From positions 62,001 to 126,000 of the forward strand of contig NZ_BBXE01000023.1 of the NCBI RefSeq assembly GCF_001570565.1: a stretch of DNA of 64,000 bases, read 5' to 3'. The notes beneath the pieces are model-generated. The model had not been told where the DNA came from, searched no databases, and saw only the letters and a list, made by a program, of their open reading frames with translations. This document shows, in pieces, positions 37,176 through 46,670 of this stretch; positions within the stretch are counted from its first letter, which is position 1; each line of letters opens with the position of its first letter. A program made the translations under genes and the position numbers. The DNA comes from Herbidospora yilanensis. GTDB taxonomy: Bacteria; Actinomycetota; Actinomycetes; Streptosporangiales; Streptosporangiaceae.

Positions 37176-39161
37176 GTGGCCACAACGGAAGCACCGGAGC
37201 GGATCGGTCCGTACCGATTGCTCCGGCGACTTGGCGAGGGCGGGATGGGCGTCGTCCATCTGGGGCTCGACTCCGACGACCGCCAAGTCGCCGTCAAGGT
37301 CCTCCACCCACACGTCGCATCCGACCTGAAGGCACGCGACCGTCTCACCCGCGAGGTCGAGACGATGCGCCGGGTGCGCAGCGGCCGCGTCGCCGCGGTG
37401 CTCGACGCCGACCTGACCGGCGCCACGCCCTACATCGTCACCCGGTTCGCGCCGGGCCGCACGCTCGAACAGCGGGTGCTCGAAGACGGGCCGCTCAAGG
37501 GTGACGAACTGACCAGGCTGGCCCGGGGGTTGTGCGAGGCGCTGGTGGCCATCCACCAGGCCGACGTCATCCACCGCGACCTCAAGCCGGCCAACGTGAT
37601 GCTCGTCGACGACGGGTCGGGCACGTTCGAGCCGCTGGTCATCGACTTCGGCATCGCCCACCTCGTCAACGCCACCCGGCTGACCCAGACCGGCATGTTC
37701 GTCGGCACCCCCGGCTACCTCGCGCCGGAGATCATCCGGGACAGCGAGATCACCCAGGCCGCCGACGTCCACGCGCTGGCCGCGACCGTGTTCTTCGCCG
37801 CGACCGGCAAGCCGCCGTTCGGCCAGGGCACCTTCGAGGCGGTCTGTTACAACATCCTGGAGGGCAAGGCCCAGGTCGACGCCGCGCCCGCGTTCCTGCG
37901 CGGCTGGTTGCGGCTCGCCCTGGCCACCGACTCCACCGCCCGTCCCACGGCCGGGTCGCTGCTGAAGCTCTCGCGCGCCCTCGACCCGACGGTGACGGTG
38001 TTCAAGGAGGGCGGCACCGCCGTCCAGCGGAACCAGCAGCCCGACGGCACCCGCGTGCTCTCCGACGGCACCCGCGTGCTGGCCGACGGCACCAGGGTCC
38101 TCAACGACGGGACCCGGGTGCTCACCGACGGCACCCGCGTCCTCAACGACGGCACCCGCGTCCTGAACGACGGCACCCGCGTGCTCGACGACGTCGTGCC
38201 CGCGGCCCGGCGCGACGAGACCTTCTCCGACCTGCTGCCGCCGGTCAACTACGTCGCGCCCGAGCGCGAGCCCCGGCCGCAGAAGGAGTCGCGGCAGCGG
38301 CGTTCCGGCGGCCCCGCGCAGCCGCCGCCCTACGTCCCGGCCCACCCGCCGCCCTACCAGCCGCCGCCGCAGTTCGCGCCGCCTCCCTACGCCGACCAGC
38401 GGGTGGCCGGGTTCCCGGCGCCCCAGCAGCAGCGGCCGGCGCCCGCGCCGCCGCCCTACACGCCGCCACCGGCGCAGCCGCAGCAGGACCGGCCGCGATA
38501 CAAGACCAGCCACCCCGTGATGGCGGCGCTGATGCTGGCGACGCTGATCGGCGCGGCGTGCCTGCTGCCGGTGATGGTGAGCCTGTTCGCGATCGTGCTG
38601 GTGTTGTGCCTGCGGGTCGGCAACTCGCTGATCGGCGACCTGAGCGAGCGCCGCTCGATCCGGGGCACCAGCAACTCCGACCCGATGCGGGCCCTGCTCG
38701 GCACTCCCTGGGCGCTGGTCAAGGCGGTGCTGGCGACCCTGATCCACGTCCCGCTGGGCATCCTGTTCGGCATCTGCGTCTGGGGGGCGTGCCGCTACCT
38801 GGGCGGGCTGACGACCGACGGTGCGGCGGCCTACGCGGCGGCGGCGTTCGTCGGCGGGCTGTTCCTGCTGCCGGGCGGGCGCAAGCCGCGCCAGGCGGTG
38901 CAGCGGGCGTTGGCGGGCGTCATCCGCAGTCCCGGCGCCGGCATGGTGGTCACCCTGGTCTTCGGCACGCTGGCGTTCTTCATCGTGATGACCGCGCTGT
39001 CGGCCGAAGCCGTCTGGACGCCCTGGCGGCCGCCGTCGGCCGTGATCGACGACCTGGTGGCCAGTCTCGGCAAGGGACAGGACACGGCGGTCAACCTGAT
39101 CACCGGCCTGTTCGAAGACCTGATGAGCCAGATCGGACTGGGTTTCCTCGTCGGGAAGTGA
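37176..39161 (+). CDS. Ser/Thr protein kinase 2 with seven DGTRVL repeats
   Basis: 661 residues from the GTG immediately after the stop of kinase 1. The kinase domain (9-265) shows GEGGMGVVHLG, VAVKVL, VIHRDLKPANVMLV and IDFGIAH, with activation segment TGMFVGTPGYLAPE. Next come seven exact-length heptads DGTRVLx (about 290-338), a Pro-rich linker with QP-PPY motifs, and hydrophobic C-terminal segments (about 445-610) that anchor it in the membrane. Each heptad offers Thr with Leu at +3, the spacing many FHA domains prefer after phosphorylation. The partner is unknown. Confidence 0.88.
   Translation: MATTEAPERIGPYRLLRRLGEGGMGVVHLGLDSDDRQVAVKVLHPHVASDLKARDRLTREVETMRRVRSGRVAAVLDADLTGATPYIVTRFAPGRTLEQRVLEDGPLKGDELTRLARGLCEALVAIHQADVIHRDLKPANVMLVDDGSGTFEPLVIDFGIAHLVNATRLTQTGMFVGTPGYLAPEIIRDSEITQAADVHALAATVFFAATGKPPFGQGTFEAVCYNILEGKAQVDAAPAFLRGWLRLALATDSTARPTAGSLLKLSRALDPTVTVFKEGGTAVQRNQQPDGTRVLSDGTRVLADGTRVLNDGTRVLTDGTRVLNDGTRVLNDGTRVLDDVVPAARRDETFSDLLPPVNYVAPEREPRPQKESRQRRSGGPAQPPPYVPAHPPPYQPPPQFAPPPYADQRVAGFPAPQQQRPAPAPPPYTPPPAQPQQDRPRYKTSHPVMAALMLATLIGAACLLPVMVSLFAIVLVLCLRVGNSLIGDLSERRSIRGTSNSDPMRALLGTPWALVKAVLATLIHVPLGILFGICVWGACRYLGGLTTDGAAAYAAAAFVGGLFLLPGGRKPRQAVQRALAGVIRSPGAGMVVTLVFGTLAFFIVMTALSAEAVWTPWRPPSAVIDDLVASLGKGQDTAVNLITGLFEDLMSQIGLGFLVGK
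38043..38189 (+). repeat. Seven tandem 21-bp coding repeats (DGTRVLx)
   Basis: Seven 21-base units lie head to tail in the kinase 2 gene. Each encodes Asp-Gly-Thr-Arg-Val-Leu plus one variable residue (S, A, N, T, N, N, D). Synonymous differences between units show that the protein repeat is maintained. Confidence 0.95.
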
Positions 39162-39214
39162 GCCAGAGCCCGCGACGGGGCACGATGACTCGTGAATCCT
39201 GAAGGGAGCAGCCG

Positions 39215-40429
39215 GTGGAGTCGAGCGTCTCTAACGCCGGTCCCTACCGGCTGCTGTCGCCCCTTGGCAAGGGTGGGTTCGGTGAGGTCCATCTGGCGCT
39301 CGACGCCGAGGGGCGCACCGTCGCGGTCAAGGTGCTCCACCCCCACATAGTGGCCGACGGCTCGGCCATCACCCGGTTGTCGCGCGAGGTCGAGACGATG
39401 CTGCGGGTCCGCGGGCCGCACATCGCCGAGGTGCTCGACGTGTCGCTCGACGGCGACCGGCCCTACATCGTCACCCGCTACGTGCCCGGCCGGGCCCTGT
39501 CCACGATCGTCGCCGAGGGCCCGGTCAAGGACGACGCCGATCTGCTGCGGCTGGCGCGCGGCCTGGCCGAGGCGCTGGCGGCCATCCACGACGCGGGGGT
39601 CGTCCACCGCGACCTGAAGCCGGCCAACGTGATGCTGGCCGACGGCGAGCCCTATCTCATCGACTTCGGCATCGCCTCCGCGCTCGACCTGGTCTCGGTG
39701 ACCGACACCGGCGCGGTCGTCGGCACCCCCGGCTACCTGGCCCCCGAGGTGCTCGAAGGCCGGGAGGCCGGGCCGCCCGCCGACGTGTTCGCGTTCGCCG
39801 CGACGCTCGCCTACGCCGCCACCGGCCGCCCGATCTACGGCCAGGGGCCCGCCCCGGCGGTCGCCTACCGGATCGTCCACCACGAGCCCGACCTGACCGG
39901 GGTGCCGTCGTGGCTGGTGCCGATCCTGCGCGACGCCCTCGCCATCGACCCGGCGGCGCGTCCGACCGCCGGTCAGCTGCTCGCCCGCCTGGGCGCCCAG
40001 CGCCCGGTCACCCCGGTGACGGCCGGCGCCCACCGCGAGGAGGAGACCGTCGAGCTGAAGGCCGCGGCCGCGCCGCCGCCCGACACCCGCTCGCCGGCCG
40101 AGATCGCCTTCGCCCGCCGCAGAGACGTCGTGCGGCGCCGCTGGGTGGTCGGCACCTGCGCGGTCGTCGGCCTGCTCGCTGCGACGGGCCGCGAGCACCT
40201 GCCCGAGGCCTCTCTCCTCCTTCTCGTCGTGTACGGTCTGGCGCTCCTCATCGACGCCATGTTCGGCCTGGCCGCGAAGGCGAAGGGGCGCGTCGTGCTC
40301 GACCTGTCGGCCATCGCGGGCTCCATCGTCCTCTGGTGGATGCTCAGCACGTTCTTCAGCACGTTTATCCTGCTGCTGGCCGTCGGCGCCGTGCTCTTCG
40401 CCCTGGGTGTGCTGGTGCTCGCGAGCTGA
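39215..40429 (+). CDS. Ser/Thr protein kinase 3, short-tailed
   Basis: 404 residues. The kinase domain (8-255) has GKGGFGEVHLA, VAVKVL, VVHRDLKPANVMLA, IDFGIAS and VVGTPGYLAPE. A short linker leads to four C-terminal hydrophobic helices (about 310-404), ending inside the membrane. The activation segment lacks the TGMF of its two neighbours (DTGAVVGT instead). GTG 39215 has AAGGGA ten bases upstream. It lies 53 bases after kinase 2, probably in one transcript. Confidence 0.87.
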   Translation: MESSVSNAGPYRLLSPLGKGGFGEVHLALDAEGRTVAVKVLHPHIVADGSAITRLSREVETMLRVRGPHIAEVLDVSLDGDRPYIVTRYVPGRALSTIVAEGPVKDDADLLRLARGLAEALAAIHDAGVVHRDLKPANVMLADGEPYLIDFGIASALDLVSVTDTGAVVGTPGYLAPEVLEGREAGPPADVFAFAATLAYAATGRPIYGQGPAPAVAYRIVHHEPDLTGVPSWLVPILRDALAIDPAARPTAGQLLARLGAQRPVTPVTAGAHREEETVELKAAAAPPPDTRSPAEIAFARRRDVVRRRWVVGTCAVVGLLAATGREHLPEASLLLLVVYGLALLIDAMFGLAAKAKGRVVLDLSAIAGSIVLWWMLSTFFSTFILLLAVGAVLFALGVLVLAS

Positions 40430-40509
40430 CCACCCCCCGCCGCGCACTTCCAGAACATAGTTCGGTATGGTGAGGTCAAGTGCCCGGTACGCGGGGTTTG
40501 TGAGTAAGC

Positions 40510-40521
40510 TACCCGTGGGTA
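40510..40521. promoter_or_regulatory. Palindrome upstream of etfBA
   Basis: TACCCGTGGGTA is an inverted repeat (TACCC-GT-GGGTA) 62 bases before the etfB start. It is a candidate operator for a lipid-metabolism regulator; the protein is unknown. Confidence 0.45.
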
Positions 40522-40583
40522 ACAAATAGCCAGTCGTCCGCTGCGGCGTCAGCCGTCTGAGTACGGGAGGTCGGCCACCGGCC

Positions 40584-41366
40584 ATGAACATCGTCGTCTG
40601 CGTGAAGCAGGTTCCCGACACCGCGACCGAGCGCAAGCTGCGGTCCGATGACAACACGATCGACCGCAGCGCCAACGGGGTCATCAACGAGCTCTGCGAA
40701 TACGCGGTCGAAGACGCTCTCAAGCTGAAAGAGGCCCACGGCGGCGAGGTGACGGTCCTCACCATGGGGCCCGACCAGGCCACCGACGCGATCCGCAAGG
40801 CCCTCGCGATGGGCGCCGACAAGGCCGTCCACCTGTCCGACGAGGCGCTGCACGGCTCCGACGCCCTCTCGACCTCCTACGCGCTCTCCCAGGCGCTCAA
40901 GAAGATCGGGTTCGACGTCGTCATCCTCGGCTCCGAGTCGACCGACGCCCGCACCGGCATGCTCGCCGCGATGCTCGCCGAGCGCCTGGGCGTGCCGCAG
41001 CTCACGCTCGCCAGCAAGATCGAGGTCTCCGGCTCGGCCATCAGCATCCACCGGCAGACCGACTACGGCTACGACAAGGTCGAGGCCACGCTGCCCGCCG
41101 TCGTGTCGGTCGTCGAGAAGCCCGACCCCTTCAAGCCGCGCTACCCGTCCTTCAAGGGCATCATGGCGGCCAAGAAGAAGCCCATCGAGAAGCTCGGCAT
41201 CGCCGACGCCGAGATCGACCCCGCCCAGATCGGCCTCGCCGCCGCCTGGAGCGTGGTCGCCGACTTCACCCCCGCGCCCCCGCGCGGCAAGGGCGTCGTG
41301 GTCAACGACGAGGGCGACGGCGGCACCAAGGCGGCCGAGTTCCTCGTGTCGAAGAAGTTCATCTAA
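40584..41366 (+). CDS. etfB: Electron transfer flavoprotein beta subunit
   Basis: 260 residues beginning NIVVCVKQVPDTATERKL. It has the AMP/FAD-binding motif GSESTDARTGMLAAMLAERLG and the C-terminal loop region typical of EtfB. With EtfA it shuttles electrons from acyl-CoA and other dehydrogenases to ETF-quinone oxidoreductase. etfA follows 13 bases later. The local FadE28/FadE29 dehydrogenase would be a client, though the ETF is a general carrier. Confidence 0.95.
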   Translation: MNIVVCVKQVPDTATERKLRSDDNTIDRSANGVINELCEYAVEDALKLKEAHGGEVTVLTMGPDQATDAIRKALAMGADKAVHLSDEALHGSDALSTSYALSQALKKIGFDVVILGSESTDARTGMLAAMLAERLGVPQLTLASKIEVSGSAISIHRQTDYGYDKVEATLPAVVSVVEKPDPFKPRYPSFKGIMAAKKKPIEKLGIADAEIDPAQIGLAAAWSVVADFTPAPPRGKGVVVNDEGDGGTKAAEFLVSKKFI

Positions 41367-41379
41367 GGGAGGGTTGGCA

Positions 41380-42327
41380 ATGGCAGAGATCCTGGTGCTC
41401 GTCGAACAGGTCGACGGCGAGATCAAGAAGGTCACCCTCGAACTGCTCACCCTGGCCCGCTCGCTCGGCGAGCCGTCGGCCGTGTGGGCCGGTCCCGGCT
41501 ACACCGACACCGCCAAGGCCCGCCTGTCGGAATACGGCGCGGAGAAGATCTACGTCGCCGACTCGGCCGACATCGCCGACCACCTGGTGGCCCCCAAGGC
41601 CGAACTGCTCGCCTCGCTGGTCGGCGGCCGGTCGCCCGCGGCGGTCCTGGTCGCCTCGACCACCGAGGGCAAGGAGGTCGCGGGCCGCCTGGCCATCAAG
41701 ACCGACAGCGGCGTGATCACCGACGCGGTCGGCGTGGCCGAGGGCTTCGTCGCCGAGCAGCCCGTCTTCGGCGGCGGCGTGATCGTGCACAGCAAGGTCG
41801 CCAAGGGCACCCCGATCATCGCCGTGCGGCCCAACTCGACCCAGCCGGTGGCCGTTGCTGGCGCGGGCGCCGAGGAGAAGGTCGACGTCGCGCTCTCCGA
41901 CGCCGCCCGAGGGGCGCGTGTGGTCGAGCGGGTGAAGGAGAAGTCGAGCTCCCGCCCCGAACTGACCGAGGCCGCGATCGTGGTCTCCGGCGGACGCGGC
42001 GTCGGCGCCGACTTCTCGATCATCGAGCAGCTCGCCGACTCGCTGGGCGCCGCCGTCGGCGCCTCCCGGGCCGTGACGGACTCCGGGTGGTACCCGCACG
42101 AGTTCCAGGTCGGGCAGACCGGCAAGACCGTGGCGCCGCAGCTCTACATCGCGGCGGGCATCTCGGGGGCCATCCAGCACCGGGCCGGGATGCAGACGGC
42201 CAAGACCATCGTGGTGATCAACAAGGACGGTCAGGCTCCCATCTGGGAGATCGCCGACTTCGGCGTGGTGGGCGACCTGCACAAGGTGCTGCCGCAGCTC
42301 ATCGACGAGATCACCAAGCGGAAGTAG
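41380..42327 (+). CDS. etfA: Electron transfer flavoprotein alpha subunit
   Basis: 315 residues from ATG 41380, six bases after an AGGGAGGG ribosome-binding site. The C-terminal FAD domain is seen in VSGGRGVG, SRAVTDSGWYPHEFQVGQTG and LYIAAGISGAIQH. It binds FAD and completes the heterodimer with EtfB. A long perfect hairpin ends the operon 19 bases downstream. Confidence 0.95.
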   Translation: MAEILVLVEQVDGEIKKVTLELLTLARSLGEPSAVWAGPGYTDTAKARLSEYGAEKIYVADSADIADHLVAPKAELLASLVGGRSPAAVLVASTTEGKEVAGRLAIKTDSGVITDAVGVAEGFVAEQPVFGGGVIVHSKVAKGTPIIAVRPNSTQPVAVAGAGAEEKVDVALSDAARGARVVERVKEKSSSRPELTEAAIVVSGGRGVGADFSIIEQLADSLGAAVGASRAVTDSGWYPHEFQVGQTGKTVAPQLYIAAGISGAIQHRAGMQTAKTIVVINKDGQAPIWEIADFGVVGDLHKVLPQLIDEITKRK

Positions 42328-42345
42328 TCAGCTGCGGACGACGGC

Positions 42346-42383
42346 CGGAAGGGCGCCGGGACCTCGGTCCCGGCGCCCTTCCG
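42346..42383 (+). terminator. Terminator after etfA
   Basis: CGGAAGGGCGCCGGGACC pairs perfectly over 18 bases with GGTCCCGGCGCCCTTCCG around a two-base gap, followed by CTTTG. It is the strongest hairpin in the window. Confidence 0.9.
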
Positions 42384-42652
42384 CTTTGTCGTCGTCCTTG
42401 TCGTCGTCGCGGTGGGAAGTGGCGCGGCCGGGTGGCGTGGGGTGCGGCGGGAGGGGGCGGCGGCGGGGAGTGCCGGGTGGGCGGAGCCGTAACGGAACGG
42501 AGTCGGTTCTGCTTTCCACCACGTGAACGCGGGGTTTCCGGGGGCTGTCCGGCGGGCAGACCGATTCAGGTCGCCCTTACGGCCCGGGCCGTAGTGGGCG
42601 ACCACCAATTCCCGGCGGTGGAGTCGGAGTTCACTGCGGATACGCTTGTTTG
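42384..42652. other. Region between etfA terminator and cysteine desulfurase
   Basis: No gene. GGCGGAGCCGTAACGGAA (42480-42497) is the exact reverse complement of a sequence behind the MetE-like gene (57945-57962). TACGCT at 42641-42646 is a likely -10 box six bases before the desulfurase GTG, again without a Shine-Dalgarno. Confidence 0.5.
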
Positions 42653-43798
42653 GTGCGAACTGCCTACCTGGATCACGCCGCGACCACGCCGATGGTTCCC
42701 GAGGCGGTCGCCGCGATGGTGGCGGAGCTCTCCCGGGTCGGAAACGCCTCGTCGCTGCACGCCGCGGGGCGCCGGACCCGGCGCATCGTGGAGGAGTCGC
42801 GCGAGACCATCGCCTGTGCGCTCGGCGCCCGGCCCAGCGAGGTCGTGTTCACCGCCGGAGGGACCGAGGCCGACAACCTGGCGATCAAGGGGCTGTTCTG
42901 GGCGCGGCGGCGGCCGCGGGTGCTGCTCAGCTCGATCGAGCACCACGCCGCCCTCGATCCGGCCCACTGGCTGGCCGATCACCAGTCGGCCCAGGTCGAA
43001 CTGCTGCCCGTCGACGCCAAGGGGCGGGTGCGGCCCGAGACGCTGCGCGCGGCGATCGGCGACGACGTCGCGCTCGTCAGCGTGATGTGGGCCAACAACG
43101 AGGTAGGGACGGTCCAGCCGATCCACGAGCTGGCGGCCATCGCCCACGAGGCCGGGGTGCCCTTCCACACCGACGCCGTGCAGGCGGTCGCGCAACTCGA
43201 CGTCGACTTCGCCGCCTCCGGCGTCGACGCGATGACGATCTCCGGGCACAAGGTCGGCGGCCCCATGGGGGTCGGGGCGCTGCTGCTGGCGCGCGGGGTC
43301 GATCCGGTGCCGGTGCTGCACGGCGGCGGCCAGGAGCGCGACGTGCGGTCGGGCACGCTCGACGCGCCCGCCATCGCCGGGTTCGCAACGGCCGTGAAGC
43401 TCGCCGTCGAACGCCGGGCCGCGCTCGCCGCCCGGCTGACCGACCTGCGCGATCTGCTGATCGCCAGGGTGCGGGCCGCCGTGCCCGACGTGGTGGTCAA
43501 CGGCGACCTCGACGAGCGGCTGCCGGGAAACGCCCACTTCACGTTCCCCGGGTGCGAGGGCGACGCCCTGCTGATGCTGCTCGACGCCAAGGGAGTCGAG
43601 TGCTCGACCGGGTCGGCGTGCTCGGCCGGCGTGGCCCAGCCGTCCCACGTGCTGCTGGCCATGGGCCAGGACGGCGCGCGCGCCCGCGGGTCGCTGCGGT
43701 TCTCACTCGGTCACACGTCGACGGCCGAAGACGTCGAGTGGGTCGGCGAGGTGATCGGCGGCGTCGTGGAGCGTGCTCGCCGAGCGGGTCTTTCCTGA
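42653..43798 (+). CDS. Cysteine desulfurase (IscS/NifS type)
   Basis: 381 residues from GTG 42653, class-V aminotransferase fold. It has YLDHAATTP at the start, [12 protein letters not shown], the PLP lysine K200 in ISGHKVGGP, and the persulfide Cys C323 in [10 protein letters not shown]. It takes sulfur from cysteine for tRNA thiolation and clusters. In actinobacteria it usually sits next to mnmA, the sulfur acceptor; here about 10 kb of mobile DNA separates them. The final bases belong to a 19-base tandem repeat. Confidence 0.9.
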   Translation: MRTAYLDHAATTPMVPEAVAAMVAELSRVGNASSLHAAGRRTRRIVEESRETIACALGARPSEVVFTAGGTEADNLAIKGLFWARRRPRVLLSSIEHHAALDPAHWLADHQSAQVELLPVDAKGRVRPETLRAAIGDDVALVSVMWANNEVGTVQPIHELAAIAHEAGVPFHTDAVQAVAQLDVDFAASGVDAMTISGHKVGGPMGVGALLLARGVDPVPVLHGGGQERDVRSGTLDAPAIAGFATAVKLAVERRAALAARLTDLRDLLIARVRAAVPDVVVNGDLDERLPGNAHFTFPGCEGDALLMLLDAKGVECSTGSACSAGVAQPSHVLLAMGQDGARARGSLRFSLGHTSTAEDVEWVGEVIGGVVERARRAGLS

Positions 43799-43825
43799 GG
43801 TCTACGGGGTCTTTCCTGAGGTCTA
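43786..43825. repeat. Two copies of a 19-bp sequence at the end of the desulfurase gene
   Basis: GGGTCTTTCCTGAGGTCTA occurs at 43786-43804, covering the desulfurase stop codon, and again at 43807-43825. It lies where the mobile block begins and may be a by-product of insertion. Confidence 0.7.
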
Positions 43826-44308
43826 GTTGTGCTTTGCCTGAGCGCGCCGGTGTCTGGACAAACGCACCTTCGTAGAGTGACCTAACCGCGCACCCTCTGA
43901 CCTGGGCTTATGTATGACCTGCAAGTGAAACCAAACCGTGACCTCGCGTGCTGCCTGGTGCGCGAGTCCGGGCATGCGGGCTGTTTGGCCTAGATGCATC
44001 GCGAGTCCTCGGGCGCGTGCCACACCTGCGCTGCTCCCGCTAGCTGCCCGCTCCGGGTCTATCGGACGGCGCTCAGTCAAGGATGGCCTCGCGTGCTCCC
44101 TTGCCCGGTGACCTTCCTCGCGCGCTGGTTGCCCTACGTTCACGGCCGTCCTTGACGGGTTCCGGCTGACCCGGACAATCGGGCGGCGGGTGCAGAGCCT
44201 ACGGCGGCCATGCCCTGCGGATACTCACCAAGTGTCACCGAATGCCCCTGCAAAATGCCTGCTATGCGCCGTAGCCTGGAGGGGTCTACTTGAGGAAGGC
44301 ATGGTGTC
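43826..44308. other. Gene-poor left end of the second element
   Basis: About 480 bases without a convincing gene. ACCTTCGTAGAGTGACCT at 43866-43883 recurs in inverted orientation (16 of 18 bases) at 53863-53880 before the serine recombinase. A minus-strand frame of 106 codons here has no ribosome-binding site or family resemblance and is left out. Confidence 0.5.
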
Positions 44309-45550
44309 ATGTATCACGGCAACGCGCCTACGGACCTCGGTGAGCGCGAGCCTGTAGGCGTCGGACGGCGAATGCGAGAACTGCGCGCACTTCGCGACTA
44401 CTCCCTAGCGGAACTGGGTCGTAGAGCCCATGTTTCTACCGGTCACCTCTCCCGGATCGAATCAGGCGATCGATATGCGAGCCCGGCCGTGGTTGCGTCA
44501 GTAGCCCGCGCGCTCGGTGTCCCGGTATCGGTACTTCATGGTCAGCCGTACATTCAAATGTTGCAGCGTGACCAACTGGACGCGTTGCTGACTCCGATCA
44601 GTAGCGCGCTCGATAGCTGGGACATTCTGCCGGACGACGATTTGCCGAACGGCTCATTGGATGAGCTGGCGGCGAAGGTGTCACAGAACTCGCGTCAGAG
44701 AGCGGCCGGGGAGTTCGGTGCGGCGGCTGAAGCGCTACCGGAACTGATCGTGCTGACGGCAGTAGCAGTGCAGACCTACACCCAGCCTGGCGCTGACCGG
44801 GAAAGGGCTCACTACCTGCAAGCCGAGGTCGCGCGCACTACTGCGATCATCGCTTACCGGCTCGGCTTCATGGACCTGGCGCGGCTCGCCCTTGCCCGCA
44901 TGGCCGTCGCCGCGCCGCAGTCGGGAGACCCGCGACAGGTGGCGATCGAGCGCTACGAACGGGCGCAGATCACCCACGCGGAGGCGTCCCGGCCAGACCG
45001 GGGCGTGGCATTGATGAAGCTCGCGCTTCGTGATCTCGGTGACGACGGCCAATCATCCACGGCTGCCGTCCGGGGCACCCTGCTCCTTCGCGCCGCGACC
45101 CTGTCCGCCGCTCAGCGTGACGACACCGCAAGTGAGGAATGGCTCGCTGAAGCGGATGCGTTGGCGACGTCGATGGAACGGCAGGGAGCGGAGAACGGCA
45201 TCGGCAGGTACGCCCTGGCCTTCGGACCGCTGAATGTGGCGCTGGGCAAGATGGACGTAGCCATCTACTCAGAGGACCATGACGCCGCACTTCGCTGGGC
45301 GGAAATGGTTGAAATGCCTGATCACTACCAGCCAACCCGAATTGCCGGATTCCAAATTCGGCGTGCGGGATCATTGGCCTGGACCGCCAAGCATCTAGAA
45401 GCGCTTGAGGCGTTGGAGACTGCGCGGCGCGTCGCTCCCCAGCTCACGCGGTATCACCCGGAAGTTCACGAGACCGTCGGCACGCTACTTCGCGCCCGTC
45501 AGCGTGCTACCGATCAACTCAGGACTTTCGCTCAGTGGAGCGGCATTTAG
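44309..45550 (+). CDS. XRE-family regulator with TPR-like C-terminal region
   Basis: 413 residues. The helix-turn-helix (about 20-78) reads MRELRALRDYSLAELGRRAH, then VSTGHLSRIESGDR. The rest is helical and TPR-like, as in Streptomyces regulators that sense a peptide or protein partner. A hairpin follows the stop. It is the first gene of the element cargo and stands before a DUF574 methyltransferase, a frequent neighbourhood in actinomycetes. Target and signal are unknown. Third-base AT is higher than in the core genes. Confidence 0.82.
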   Translation: MYHGNAPTDLGEREPVGVGRRMRELRALRDYSLAELGRRAHVSTGHLSRIESGDRYASPAVVASVARALGVPVSVLHGQPYIQMLQRDQLDALLTPISSALDSWDILPDDDLPNGSLDELAAKVSQNSRQRAAGEFGAAAEALPELIVLTAVAVQTYTQPGADRERAHYLQAEVARTTAIIAYRLGFMDLARLALARMAVAAPQSGDPRQVAIERYERAQITHAEASRPDRGVALMKLALRDLGDDGQSSTAAVRGTLLLRAATLSAAQRDDTASEEWLAEADALATSMERQGAENGIGRYALAFGPLNVALGKMDVAIYSEDHDAALRWAEMVEMPDHYQPTRIAGFQIRRAGSLAWTAKHLEALEALETARRVAPQLTRYHPEVHETVGTLLRARQRATDQLRTFAQWSGI

Positions 45551-45569
45551 CTTTATCAGCCAAGCAAGT

Positions 45570-45613
45570 CAAGAGGCTCTGTGTTGCCAAATCGCGCAAC
45601 GCAGGGCCTCTTG
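45570..45613 (+). terminator. Hairpin after the XRE regulator gene
   Basis: CAAGAGGC and GCCTCTTG, with further pairing inside (GTTGC/GCAAC), form a hairpin 20 bases after the stop. Confidence 0.7.
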
Positions 45614-45713
45614 CATACAAGGACGATACGAGCAGGCAAGGGAGGTAAAAGTCGGGACCCGCAGGCGGGCTAACGCCGTACGGGTCCCTTGATCGCACGT
45701 GGAGGTGCGACCC

Positions 45714-46670
45714 ATGGGAGAGCATACGGGCGGGGACACAAGCGGCAAGCGGAGCAGCCTTGCCGAATTAGGTGGGCCTGATCTGTTATCCAGACGGGCA
45801 ACAGCTCCCGAGAAGGCTTTCGAGCCAACGGTGCCCAACGTGGCACGCATCTACGACTACCTGCTGGGCGGAAAAGACAACTACGTGGCTGACCGGGCGG
45901 CGGCTGATCGGCTGCTGGAGCTGGTTCCCGACCTGCGGACACTGGTGTGGGAGAACCGGTACTTCCTGGGCCGGGCGGTCCGTGAGCTGGCGGAGCGGGG
46001 TGTTCGGCAGTTCCTCGACATCGGAAGCGGGCTGCCGACGCGCGACAACACGCACGAGATATTGCGGGCCAAGCTCGCGGAGATGTCGGTTCCTACGGAG
46101 CACGGCCGGTGCGTGTACGTCGACAATGACCGGGTTGCGGTGCTGCACGGCCAACTGCTGGCCAAGGCGGCGGGCGACGGCGTCGCGGTGATCGAACACG
46201 ACCTGCGGCTGCCTACGGAGATCGCTTACGACCCTGCCGTGCGCGCCGTGCTCGACTTCGACCAGCCACTCACGGTCCTGCTCGTAGCGATCATGCATTT
46301 CATCGCGGATGACGAGGGTCCCGGCGAGATCCTTCGTGATCTCTGGGAGGTGGTGCCGGAAGGCAGTTACCTCGTTGTCTCCCACGCCTGCGCGGGCGAA
46401 CTGGACGCGGGAACGGCCAAGGAGGCGGCCGGGGTGTACGCGTCGGCGTCGGCCGGAATGGTCCTTCGTACGGCCGAACAGATCGAAGCCCTGATCACCG
46501 GAGCGGGCTGGCAGTTGATCGAGCCGGGACTTTGCGAGGTTCCCCGCTGGAAGCCCGACCTCTACGCGCAGAGAAGCCCTGATCGGTCGGGGGCGGCGTT
46601 CCTCGGCGGGGTGGCGATCAAGCCCATGACGAGCGGACCGGCGGGCACGCAGGTGAACGACCGTGGGTAG
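45714..46670 (+). CDS. SAM-dependent methyltransferase, DUF574 family
   Basis: 318 residues from ATG 45714, with GGAGG eight bases upstream; GTG 45699 is an alternative. It shows the family marks PNVARIYDYLLGGKDNYVAD and QFLDIGSGLPTRDNTHE (SAM-binding loop), VYVDNDRVAV and ALLVAIMHFI-like LLVAIMHFIADDEG. The family is almost confined to actinomycetes and its substrate is unknown. The product's gene overlaps the next by eight bases. Confidence 0.85.
   Translation: MGEHTGGDTSGKRSSLAELGGPDLLSRRATAPEKAFEPTVPNVARIYDYLLGGKDNYVADRAAADRLLELVPDLRTLVWENRYFLGRAVRELAERGVRQFLDIGSGLPTRDNTHEILRAKLAEMSVPTEHGRCVYVDNDRVAVLHGQLLAKAAGDGVAVIEHDLRLPTEIAYDPAVRAVLDFDQPLTVLLVAIMHFIADDEGPGEILRDLWEVVPEGSYLVVSHACAGELDAGTAKEAAGVYASASAGMVLRTAEQIEALITGAGWQLIEPGLCEVPRWKPDLYAQRSPDRSGAAFLGGVAIKPMTSGPAGTQVNDRG

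Noticed and set aside
43823-44143. A 106-codon minus-strand gene
   Set aside because: No ribosome-binding site, very Arg/His-rich composition and no family resemblance.
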